DNA from: Algoriphagus sp.
Lineage (GTDB): Bacteria; Bacteroidota; Bacteroidia; Cytophagales; Cyclobacteriaceae
Direction: 5' to 3'
Assembly (NCBI GenBank): GCA_029945945.1
Contig: JAQSDM010000009.1
Location: forward strand, 248,001-312,000
Length of the DNA: 64,000 bases
The notes below the pieces were generated by a model that ran no database searches, was not told the DNA's origin, and worked only from the letters and a program-made list of their open reading frames with translations. Position numbers and translations under genes: made by a program. Shown piece by piece: positions 35,807-43,859 of this stretch. Within the stretch, counting starts at the first letter, position 1; each line of letters starts with the position of its first letter.

Positions 35807-37252
35807 TTGATTAAATATCTAATACTCAATAAGTATCCTGTTATATGGATTTTAATCCATATAGGATTAGGTCTGTCCGCTACGGTTTCACCAATTCCTC
35901 TGATCGTTTGGTTTTATCTGGTCATTATTACTTCAGCATTGCTTTTGTTGAGAAAAAGCAACTCACCTTTTGTATTAATTTCTTTGATATTATATCTGGT
36001 TTCGTTTGAGTTACTTTCCAGGATGGCTAAAACTTCCCCCTTTATACCCTATGAATTGGGGAAGTATTTATTTGCGGCCGGTATGCTTTTCGGAATTCTA
36101 CGATATAAGACATTTGGGAAGCTTGGGTGGATTATGCTGATTTGCATAGTTCCCTCTTTATTCTTTGACCTTTCAGGACAGGTTCAGACATCTGATATTA
36201 TCTTTAATTTGATGGGGCCCATCAATGTAGCTTTGGCAGCCATTTTCTTTTACAGACAACCCATCTCCACTACCCAATTTTCGAATACTCTTCGCTTAAT
36301 GATCTATCCTATATTGGGTGTTTTAAGTTATACTTTTATTAAATCTCCTGATTTTAAGGATGTTGAATTCGTTCTTGGAGCAAATGTTGATTTGAGCGGA
36401 GGATTTGGATCCAATCAGGTTTCTACTCTTTTCGGATTAGCGGCCTTGCTGATTTTTATTTTAATGATTAATAATTGGAAATTTTCAGGTTATCGATTGG
36501 CTGATGCGATCATTTTATTTGCAGTTTCATTTCAAGGCTTATTGACTTTTTCGAGAGGAGGAATGATTGGTGCTGTATTAGGAATCATAATTATTCTGCT
36601 ATTTCTGAGGTTTGCCACTTGGAGGGAAAAAAGAAAATTCCAACTTCCAAAAATTGGCAAATTCGTTATTCCCACAATTGTCGTAGCGATTTTAGCATAT
36701 GTAGCAGTGGATCAACTTACGAATGGGTTGCTCAGTCTCAGGTATAGCGGTGAAACAATTGGTACTATTGAAGGGTCCAAAGAAAAGACCTTGTACACAG
36801 TCACCACCGGTCGATTGGATATCTTTTTTGGCGATGTGGAGCTTTGGTTTGACCATTTTCTTTTTGGAGTCGGAGCAGGTGCCTCCAGATTTTTAAGGTC
36901 AACTTTGGAGGAGACTATTGCCCATGTCGAACTCAGTAGATTGTTGGCCGAGCATGGGTTATTTGGGCTGACCTATTTTCTGACCCTTTGTATTCTTGGG
37001 ATTAATTTGTTTAAGTCACATCCAAATCCTTTGATTAAGGGTATCCTTATTGCCCTTTATATTTTGGCCGTTTACACTTCCTTCCATGCTGCCATGCGTA
37101 CATTTGTCACTCCTGCTTTAGTAGGTCTGAGTTTGTTGCTCATCAAAATGCCAAAGCAAAGTATTTCACTTTCCGGTAAATCAACAGTAAAATCAAGACC
37201 TAAGGCACTTTTCCAATCTGTAAAAACGGAAGAAATTACCCCTTTGAATTAA
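35807..37252 (+). CDS. O-antigen polymerase/ligase-like membrane protein (Wzy/WaaL family)
   Basis: 481 residues, TTG start, with about 11-12 hydrophobic helices. The family region is visible around residues 330-400: TGRLDIFFGDVELWFDHFLFGVGAGASRF followed by HVELSRLLAEHGLFGLTYFLTLC, matching the periplasmic loop and following helix of the Wzy_C/O-antigen ligase domain (the FGxGxGxxR-like motif and xxHxxxLxxLxExGxxG). It would polymerise or transfer und-PP-linked glycan. It is the second such protein here; the other is at 10942-12144. A hydrophilic C-terminal tail of about 40 residues is predicted to be cytoplasmic. Confidence 0.8.
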   Translation: MIKYLILNKYPVIWILIHIGLGLSATVSPIPLIVWFYLVIITSALLLLRKSNSPFVLISLILYLVSFELLSRMAKTSPFIPYELGKYLFAAGMLFGILRYKTFGKLGWIMLICIVPSLFFDLSGQVQTSDIIFNLMGPINVALAAIFFYRQPISTTQFSNTLRLMIYPILGVLSYTFIKSPDFKDVEFVLGANVDLSGGFGSNQVSTLFGLAALLIFILMINNWKFSGYRLADAIILFAVSFQGLLTFSRGGMIGAVLGIIIILLFLRFATWREKRKFQLPKIGKFVIPTIVVAILAYVAVDQLTNGLLSLRYSGETIGTIEGSKEKTLYTVTTGRLDIFFGDVELWFDHFLFGVGAGASRFLRSTLEETIAHVELSRLLAEHGLFGLTYFLTLCILGINLFKSHPNPLIKGILIALYILAVYTSFHAAMRTFVTPALVGLSLLLIKMPKQSISLSGKSTVKSRPKALFQSVKTEEITPLN

Positions 37253-37301
37253 AATTTCCCGGCTGGACAGGTAAATTTTCTTTAACCTTTTTGAATTCAA
37301 A

Positions 37302-38627
37302 TTGAACCTAAAAAAAAACATTCTTGAAAATCTGATACTGCCCCTTGGGGACATTATCCTTGGGAGTAATTTTATTTCCAAGCTGAAGCAATGGAGAAAA
37401 ATACTCTCCAAAAATCATTCAGAACTTGATAGAATCCAGCTCGAAAAGCTACATGCCTTGCTGGTTCATGCAACTACAAACTCTCCGTATTATCGTCTTC
37501 AAAATATAGAGAGAAAGAGTGATCCTATTGCATGGCTTAAATCTTTTCCTGTATTGTCTAAGAGAAGTTTCAGGGATAGTCTAGAATTTATTGTCACCAA
37601 ACCAATTGATAAAAATCTGGTGGTTGTGATGTCTTCAGGCTCCACCGGACCTCCTTCCAAGGTTTATTTTGACAAAAATGAATTATCAAACAACAGAGCC
37701 CTTCAGGTAATTTGGTGGGAATGGGCAGGGTATAGTTTTGGCAATTCTCTCTTGCAGACAGGGGTGAATATGAATCGCACCTTTGAAAAATCAATCAAAG
37801 ATAAACTGCTCAATACCCGTTATATTGATGCTATAAGTCACGAGGAATCTCAGATTTTGAGTGAACTTAAACTTCTTCAAAAGCAAGAGAAAGATCATTT
37901 CGTGGCCTATGCATCGAGTTTGTTTTTGTTTGCAAAGACTGCCTTGGAGCATAATATCAAGGATGTAAAATTCAAATCTGTCATCTCCATCGGGGAGAAG
38001 CTTTTGCCACAATTCAGGGAGTCTATAGAAAAAGCATTTTCCTGTCAAGTGTTCGATACTTACGGGGCTTCTGAAGGATTTCTGATTGCGAGCCAGTGTA
38101 CCGAAGGAAAGTATCATATCATGACACCCCATGTATTTGTGGAGATATTGAATGATTTCGACCAAGAGGTAAAGGAAGGAGAAATGGGGAGAGTAGTACT
38201 TACTGGTTTGGATAATTTCACCACACCGCTGATTCGATATGAAGTTGGCGATTTGGCAGTGAAAGGCAGTTCTGAAAAATGCGCTTGTGGACTGGAATTA
38301 CCGGTTTTGGGAGAAATAATAGGACGACAAACTGAGTTTTTACTGACCAATTCAGGCAAATATATTACTGTGCAATCTGTCGTGAGGATTATGAAACAGT
38401 TTTCTGAAATTGATCAGTTCAAAGTAATTCAATCCGATCAAAATCAGTTTTTACTTCAGTATGTTTCACCAAAAAATAAGCTGGATGTTCAGGAGGCAGG
38501 TATTCTTCAAGCATTTGAAAAGGTTTTCGGACAAGAAATGAATTTTACTTTTGAAAAGGTGGCGTCGATGCCAAAGGCAAAATCAGGCAAGTTTCAGTTG
38601 ATCGAAAATAATTACAAACCAATTTGA
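37302..38627 (+). CDS. PaaK/CapK-like adenylate-forming protein
   Basis: 441 residues, TTG start. It resembles phenylacetate-CoA ligase-like proteins found in capsule clusters: HALLVHATTNSPYYR near the N-terminus, the ATP-loop SSGSTGPPSKVYF (about 111-123), FDTYGASEGFLIASQC, and IRYEVGDLAVKG with a CACG pair (possible zinc or structural Cys) and GRQTEFLLTNSGKYI. Family knowledge: such genes are common in O-antigen and capsule loci but the substrate is rarely known. The next gene is a GNAT acetyltransferase only 6 bases away, so activation and transfer of an acyl or amino-acid group to a sugar is a possible joint role. Confidence 0.75.
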   Translation: MNLKKNILENLILPLGDIILGSNFISKLKQWRKILSKNHSELDRIQLEKLHALLVHATTNSPYYRLQNIERKSDPIAWLKSFPVLSKRSFRDSLEFIVTKPIDKNLVVVMSSGSTGPPSKVYFDKNELSNNRALQVIWWEWAGYSFGNSLLQTGVNMNRTFEKSIKDKLLNTRYIDAISHEESQILSELKLLQKQEKDHFVAYASSLFLFAKTALEHNIKDVKFKSVISIGEKLLPQFRESIEKAFSCQVFDTYGASEGFLIASQCTEGKYHIMTPHVFVEILNDFDQEVKEGEMGRVVLTGLDNFTTPLIRYEVGDLAVKGSSEKCACGLELPVLGEIIGRQTEFLLTNSGKYITVQSVVRIMKQFSEIDQFKVIQSDQNQFLLQYVSPKNKLDVQEAGILQAFEKVFGQEMNFTFEKVASMPKAKSGKFQLIENNYKPI

Positions 38628-38633
38628 GAGAGG

Positions 38634-39098
38634 ATGAAGATTCTCAAAAAACTTAAACCTTACAAAGTAGATACATTACTTTTCGGTCTGGATCGGAATT
38701 CTTCAATGGATTTTCAAGAGCTACTTCCCTTAGACTATCCTGTTTTTTTTGAAAAAAAAGATTCTTTATATAAAATCTTAGAAAGAGAAACTTTGGTGCA
38801 TAAAAGCAAAATTTTTCACAAAAGCATGCTTTTGAATGCATTTGGATTTAAAGGACCGATGATCCTTATTGGTGATTGTTTTACTCACGATGGGTATCGT
38901 GGAAAAGGAATTTATCCGGCTGTTTTAAGACATATTTTGAAAGAATTTATCCCTAAAAATAACGTTTATATACTGGTAAGTCCGGAAAATATTCCTAGTA
39001 TTAGGGGTATTGAAAAAGCAGGTTTGCGGCTAATTGGTAGATTAAGGTGCCTGAGAATCGGCCCAGTTTTTTTTAAAAAAAAAATCTTAAATAATTGA
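38634..39098 (+). CDS. GNAT-family acyltransferase
   Basis: 154 residues, one GNAT domain. LIGDCFTHDGYRGKGIYPAVLRHIL (about 78-101) contains the acetyl-CoA pyrophosphate loop (RxxGxG-like, YRGKGI), and SPENIPSIRGIEKAGLRLIGR matches the family's C-terminal Asn-x-x-Ser block. Its end overlaps the next gene's TTG (TTGA). Placement between a PaaK-like activating protein and a NodB-like protein suggests modification of an amino sugar. Acceptor unknown. Confidence 0.75.
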   Translation: MKILKKLKPYKVDTLLFGLDRNSSMDFQELLPLDYPVFFEKKDSLYKILERETLVHKSKIFHKSMLLNAFGFKGPMILIGDCFTHDGYRGKGIYPAVLRHILKEFIPKNNVYILVSPENIPSIRGIEKAGLRLIGRLRCLRIGPVFFKKKILNN

Positions 39099-40741
39099 TC
39101 AAGAATTTAACTATTGTTGCCGGAAAAGAAGGTAAAAAAATATTTCCTGATGACTTTTTACGTCGGGAAATATTCAAAACTGATTGCACTTTTGATATTT
39201 CTTTGATCCTGACGAAAAGGCAAAAACTCGAATACCTGGTTGCGGAAATCGAACTAAATGAAAAACCTGAGTTTTGGAGAGGAAGTGATTATTCCTGGCA
39301 GAAAATTGATACGCCATTTCTGTCTGCGAATTACCATAGTTCCAAAATTCTTAAGTTCAGCAATGGCCAATATTTGGTAGGAACGAAAACGCAGGGTTGT
39401 TGGGAATGGGATAGCAGTACCAGCAAATTAAGATGGTTTATAGTACATCCTGATCTCAACCCTACTTTTAAGTACAATTCTGACGATATCAGAGAATGGA
39501 TAACTGAAAGCCAACTTGAAAAAGATCAGGAATTTGAATTGGGTTTTTACTATGGTGCCGGTCCCGTTCCTGAATTTGCTAGAACCCCGATTGGGTTTGT
39601 CCCAACGGTCACTTTCACAGATCATTGTGACTTTGATGAGGCCCAACTTCTGAAAGCTCAAAGAGAATTTTTTAAAAATGCAGGAATCCGAATTACGAAA
39701 GGTTTTTTCCTTTATACATACAGTCACAGGGGTGACTATGCTGCAATGGATCAGGAAGAGATGGAAGAGGAGTATCGCCTTTGGGAAAATGACGGACATG
39801 AGTTGGCTTATCATGGATTAAGCCGCTCCTTCCGGGAGAATAGTTGGGAGGAATTTAGAAATCTAACTTCACCAACAGGATTTAATACGGTAAGCACCTA
39901 TATAGATCATGGTTTTTTGGAATACAATTATTCTAAAACACCGAATTCCGAATCCCAAGCCTGGTTCAGGAACGTGGAAGAAAAAGGAATTAACCTGATT
40001 TGGAATTATATTGATATTGTTGAAGCTAATGCATTGTCTAATAATCAATTAAATCCAAGAACTTCAAGTATTGAAGCAATCAATAAATGCGCTGATTACC
40101 ACTTCAAAAATAATCTTCCGTTGGATAAAAGCAGAGACCTTAAAACCTGGCTTGCTTATGCAACAACCGAATCCCTGAACAAATCAATTAAGAACCTAAG
40201 TGGTTTTGCGAACCGAGGAACAGGTAATCCGATTAAATTCACGGATTTTTTGATTAATCTGACGAGGACGATTTTCTATTCACTTGATCCGGAAATTTGG
40301 TGGAAAAATATCTTTGAAATAGGAAAACCATTCTCTTTCAACAGGTTTTCACCTGTTGTTTTCAAGGCGATCAATCAGATTAATTCCAACGTCTACTCAT
40401 TTCAGACGATCTCAGTCAAAGATTTGGAAACCGTTTTTAGCCGGGTTTCAATTGATAAATTGCACCGGGAATCAGGTTTGATGATTGCTCATACTTATTT
40501 TTCTTTTCTGGGAAAAAATCATCCTGGAAGATTATTTCTCGACGAAACAGGCATTTTAAATCCAGGTCCTGAGCAAAACCTGAGAAATCTCGGAGAAGAA
40601 ATCAGAGCCGAAAAAATCTGGAACCCTACTGTAAACGTCTTGACTGATTTTCATCAGAAGTTAATGAATTTGACCTTTTCTTTAGAGAAAGGAAAACTTC
40701 AAATACAAAATTCACCGGGTCCGGTTCGTTATATAGATTAA
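39095..40741 (+). CDS. NodB/polysaccharide deacetylase-like protein with extra N-terminal domain
   Basis: 548 residues, TTG start, no signal peptide. Residues 1 to about 160 form a beta-rich domain I do not recognise. From about 165, VPTVTFTDHCDFDEAQLLKAQ looks like the catalytic DD region of NodB barrels, and DGHELAYHGLSRSF (about 231-244) like the following HxxxxH motif; FLDETG and EIRAEKIWNPTVNVLTDF come late. The key acidic and His residues seem present but the spacing is unusual, so deacetylase activity is uncertain. It would act in the cytoplasm, odd for a polysaccharide deacetylase. Part of a run with PaaK-like and GNAT genes. Confidence 0.6.
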   Translation: MIKNLTIVAGKEGKKIFPDDFLRREIFKTDCTFDISLILTKRQKLEYLVAEIELNEKPEFWRGSDYSWQKIDTPFLSANYHSSKILKFSNGQYLVGTKTQGCWEWDSSTSKLRWFIVHPDLNPTFKYNSDDIREWITESQLEKDQEFELGFYYGAGPVPEFARTPIGFVPTVTFTDHCDFDEAQLLKAQREFFKNAGIRITKGFFLYTYSHRGDYAAMDQEEMEEEYRLWENDGHELAYHGLSRSFRENSWEEFRNLTSPTGFNTVSTYIDHGFLEYNYSKTPNSESQAWFRNVEEKGINLIWNYIDIVEANALSNNQLNPRTSSIEAINKCADYHFKNNLPLDKSRDLKTWLAYATTESLNKSIKNLSGFANRGTGNPIKFTDFLINLTRTIFYSLDPEIWWKNIFEIGKPFSFNRFSPVVFKAINQINSNVYSFQTISVKDLETVFSRVSIDKLHRESGLMIAHTYFSFLGKNHPGRLFLDETGILNPGPEQNLRNLGEEIRAEKIWNPTVNVLTDFHQKLMNLTFSLEKGKLQIQNSPGPVRYID

Positions 40742-40750
40742 GATTATCCC

Positions 40751-41947
40751 TTGAAAATTCTCTATTTCTACCAATATTATTCCACCCCAAAAGGATCATG
40801 GGGAACGAGAGTTCATGAATTTGCCCAAGAATGGGTAAAGCAAGGACATGAGGTTCAGGTGGTCACGTCCATTTATTCCAAATCGGATTTGAAGGCCAGT
40901 AAATTTATCGAACACCAAAATTTTGAAGGAGTGGATGTGACCGTTATCAATGTAAGAATCGATAACAAGCAGCCATTCCTGAAACGGATATTCACCTTCA
41001 TCACCTACGCAGTATGCTCGGTTTGGTTTGCTATGACTGCAAAAGCAGATGTGGTAATCTCTTCATCCGGACCAATCACAGTTGGTATTCCCGGTCTCGT
41101 TGCCAGATACATCAGAGGCAGAAAGTTTGTTTTTGAAGCAAGAGACCTTTGGCCGGAAGGCGCAATAGAACTTGGATTGATTCAAAATAAAACCCTGCAG
41201 AAAGTAGCTTATTCTTTGGAGAGCAAATGTTACAAAGCATCCTCACTTGTGGTGGCACTTTCCATCGGAATGAAGCAAAATATAGAACGGAGATTTCCTG
41301 AAGTCAATGTGATTGATGTGACTAACGCAGCAAATATCCCCTTATTTGCTACTCAGAAGCCTTTCGAAGGCAGTGGAATTATACAACCTAAAAAGTATGC
41401 GATTTATACCGGAAACATCGGTCAGGTAAACAATTCCCTTTGGTTACTTGAAGCTGCAAAAGTCCTCCAAAAAAAGGGCAGAACAGACCTCAAAATACTT
41501 TTGGTTGGGGAAGGACAGCAAAGGGAATTGATCGAAAATGAAATTCGGAACCACAAACTTGAAACAATTGCTGTTTGGGGTTTGATGCCAAAAGAGAATC
41601 TCGTCGGGTTGATCCAAAATGCGATGGTTTCTTTGGTCCCCTTGAGAGGAACTCCGGTTTTGGACACTTCATCGCCCAATAAATTTTTCGAGTCTCTTGC
41701 TGCTGGAGTTCCTGTGGTGCAAAATACGCAAGGCTGGATGAAGGATTTCCTGATCGACCATCAGGTTGGTTTTACCCTGGATCCAAACGACCCGGTGGAA
41801 CTGGCGGAAAAACTGATTGAACTGGATAAGCAGCCTGAGAAATTGGAGGAAATGGGCAAAAAAGCAAGTATTATCGCAGCTTCTCAGTTTGATAAAGATT
41901 TTCTCGCAAATCGAATGCTGAACGCTATAATCAAAGCGGTTTCATGA
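40751..41947 (+). CDS. family 4 glycosyltransferase (WbuB-like)
   Basis: 398 residues, TTG start. The N-terminal YFYQYYSTPKGSWGTRVHEFAQEW and the block VVISSSGPITVGIPGLVARYI with FEARDLWPEGAIELG are the hallmarks of WbuB/WbpH-like GT4 enzymes that use N-acetylated 6-deoxy amino sugars. Donor domain: AIYTGNIGQVNNSLWLLEAA, VWGLMPKENLVGLIQNAMVSLVPL, SPNKFFESLAAGVPVV. It overlaps the epimerase/reductase gene by 4 bases; that pair followed by a WecA/WbpL-like enzyme resembles initiating modules of many O-antigen loci. Exact sugar unknown. Confidence 0.86.
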   Translation: MKILYFYQYYSTPKGSWGTRVHEFAQEWVKQGHEVQVVTSIYSKSDLKASKFIEHQNFEGVDVTVINVRIDNKQPFLKRIFTFITYAVCSVWFAMTAKADVVISSSGPITVGIPGLVARYIRGRKFVFEARDLWPEGAIELGLIQNKTLQKVAYSLESKCYKASSLVVALSIGMKQNIERRFPEVNVIDVTNAANIPLFATQKPFEGSGIIQPKKYAIYTGNIGQVNNSLWLLEAAKVLQKKGRTDLKILLVGEGQQRELIENEIRNHKLETIAVWGLMPKENLVGLIQNAMVSLVPLRGTPVLDTSSPNKFFESLAAGVPVVQNTQGWMKDFLIDHQVGFTLDPNDPVELAEKLIELDKQPEKLEEMGKKASIIAASQFDKDFLANRMLNAIIKAVS

Positions 41948-42822
41948 AAATACTCCTGACCGGTGCTTCTGGTTTTCTGGGAAGCATTATTCGGAAAAGT
42001 CTTGAATCTGACCATGAGATTATTTCACTTGGCAAATCATCCGGCAATCAGATTCAATGTGATATTTCGAATGAAATCCCCACACTTCCTGAAGTAGAAA
42101 TGATTATTCATGCTGCTGGTAAGGCTCATGTTATTCCAAAAACAGCTGAAGAAAAGGAAGAATTTTTCAAAGTGAATGAAAAAGGGACTGCCAATCTTTT
42201 GAAAGGAATAAAAAGCCTGCCTACGTCTTTGATCTTTGTAAGTACAGTGGCAGTTTATGGATTGGAAGAAGGAACTCAAATTGATGAAAATGCTCCGCTT
42301 CTTGGAAATACACCCTATGCTTTGAGCAAAATCAAGGCTGAGGAATTAGTTAAGTTTTGGGGTGAGCAACATGGTGTTAACGTATTGATTATCAGAATAC
42401 CATTGATAGTCGGTGAGAATCCTCCCGGAAACCTTGGTGCAATCTTGAAAGCTATCAAATCAGGTTATTATTTCCGCTTAGGAGATGGAGAAGCCAAAAA
42501 ATCCATGGTTTTGGCAGAAGACATTGCAAATGCTATTCCGGGTTGGTTAGGCCATTTTGGGACCTATAATCTGACTGATGGAAATGATCCATCCCTGGCG
42601 GAATTCGATAGTTATCTTGCAGCTCAAACCGGAAAAAAAGTGAAATCCCTTCCATTGGGGCCGTTTAGGCTGGTTGCAAAAATTGGAGACCGGATTCCCG
42701 GATTTCCTCTGAATACCTACCGTCTTGAAAAACTGAGTCAGTCCCTGACCTTTTCGGACAGAAAGGCCAGACAAGAGCTTGGTTGGAATCCACGTCCGGT
42801 AATTGGAAATTTTAAATCATAA
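41944..42822 (+). CDS. NAD-dependent sugar epimerase/reductase (WbpV-like SDR)
   Basis: 292 residues, extended short-chain dehydrogenase fold. MKILLTGASGFLGSII is the NAD-binding GxxGxxG, IIHAAGKAHV precedes the catalytic Ser/Thr region STVAVYG, and TPYALSKIKAEE gives the YxxxK pair. MSV residues in SMVLAEDIANAI also match the family. With WbuB-like and WbpL-like neighbours, a WbpV-like role (4-reduction to UDP-QuiNAc or a similar sugar) is plausible, but the required UDP-GlcNAc 4,6-dehydratase (WbpM type) is not in the window. Other epimerase roles remain possible. Confidence 0.8.
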   Translation: MKILLTGASGFLGSIIRKSLESDHEIISLGKSSGNQIQCDISNEIPTLPEVEMIIHAAGKAHVIPKTAEEKEEFFKVNEKGTANLLKGIKSLPTSLIFVSTVAVYGLEEGTQIDENAPLLGNTPYALSKIKAEELVKFWGEQHGVNVLIIRIPLIVGENPPGNLGAILKAIKSGYYFRLGDGEAKKSMVLAEDIANAIPGWLGHFGTYNLTDGNDPSLAEFDSYLAAQTGKKVKSLPLGPFRLVAKIGDRIPGFPLNTYRLEKLSQSLTFSDRKARQELGWNPRPVIGNFKS

Positions 42823-42825
42823 GTA

Positions 42826-43857
42826 TTGAAGATTCTATTTTTAGGAGAGACCTATCGCGCAGACGCCCAAACCTGGATTAAAGGAATAGAAAGCGCATCC
42901 GGTGTCAAAATTCAGACTAAGGAACTTCCCAAATCAGGAAGCCGGATTTCAAGAGTATTTCAGGCATTTAGTTTTTTCCTGAATTTGTTTTTCAGCAAGG
43001 AAACCTATGATATCACATTGGCAGAGAGGGCAACTAGCTATGGGTTTTTTAGCCTCCTTGTCAATTCAAAAATTAGAGTAGTTGCCCAGCAAGGAATCAC
43101 GGATGCATTTCCTGAGGTAGGTTTTGCAGGCTGGTACAAAAGAATTTTCCAACGGGCGATTTATACCAGAGCAGACCTGATCCACGCTTGGGGATATGTC
43201 ATGACGTATGCCATGCTTGAGTCGGGCGCAGCTCCTGCAAAGATTAAAGTCCTGCCAAAAGGGCTAAATCTGGATAATTTTGCATTTTATCCAGAAACTG
43301 AAAATCGGAAACACACTGCTATCGTGACCCGAAGTCTTTTTGATATCTATCGGCACGAAGAGATTCTTGAGGCAATTTTCATTCTTAAAAACCTGGGGAT
43401 TCTTCTTGATTGCATCATGATCGGTACAGGGGAAAGGGAAGAAACTCTGAAAGAGAAGACAATTCATCTTGGCCTTCAGGAACATATCAAATGGATAGGA
43501 AGAATTCCAAATGACGAGTTACCAAATTATTTGGGGCAGGCTCAGATTTACATCGCAGTACCGGAAACGGAAGGAGTTTCGGCTTCTTTATTTGAAGCCA
43601 TGGCTTGCGGATGTTTTCCTATAGTCACAGATCTTCCTGCCAATCGGGCATTTATCCGTCATGGAGAAAATGGACTGTTAGTTCCTGTGGGAAAACCGAA
43701 TTTGCTTGCGAATGAAATTGCCAAATACCTGATGAATTCGAAATCCTTCAGGAAGGGAATAATCGAAAATCGAGGTTTTATTGAGCGTAATTGCGATCTG
43801 AAACGCAACATGAGCTCTTTTTATCAAACCTATCAAACGCTGGTCAACCAGAAATAA
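42826..43857 (+). CDS. family 4 glycosyltransferase
   Basis: 343 residues, TTG start three bases after the preceding stop. It opens KILFLGETYRADAQTWIKGIE. The donor domain has LPKGLNLDNFAF, AIVTRSLFDIYRHEEILEAI, IGTGEREETLKEK, WIGRIPNDELPNYLGQAQIYIAV and ETEGVSASLFEAMACGCFPIV, with the ExxGVSxxxFEA nucleotide-sugar site. No membrane helix beyond a hydrophobic patch near residue 45. Between the epimerase and the third asnB-type gene, so likely one of the early transferases of this unit. Confidence 0.86.
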   Translation: MKILFLGETYRADAQTWIKGIESASGVKIQTKELPKSGSRISRVFQAFSFFLNLFFSKETYDITLAERATSYGFFSLLVNSKIRVVAQQGITDAFPEVGFAGWYKRIFQRAIYTRADLIHAWGYVMTYAMLESGAAPAKIKVLPKGLNLDNFAFYPETENRKHTAIVTRSLFDIYRHEEILEAIFILKNLGILLDCIMIGTGEREETLKEKTIHLGLQEHIKWIGRIPNDELPNYLGQAQIYIAVPETEGVSASLFEAMACGCFPIVTDLPANRAFIRHGENGLLVPVGKPNLLANEIAKYLMNSKSFRKGIIENRGFIERNCDLKRNMSSFYQTYQTLVNQK

Positions 43858-43859
43858 AC

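Noticed and set aside
37791..38165. 124-codon - strand frame inside the PaaK-like gene
   Set aside because: It is fully antisense to a well-supported gene and its peptide looks random (Cys- and Met-rich shadow).
39428..39814. 128-codon - strand frame inside the NodB-like gene
   Set aside because: Antisense shadow; the + strand frame has family motifs at the same place.
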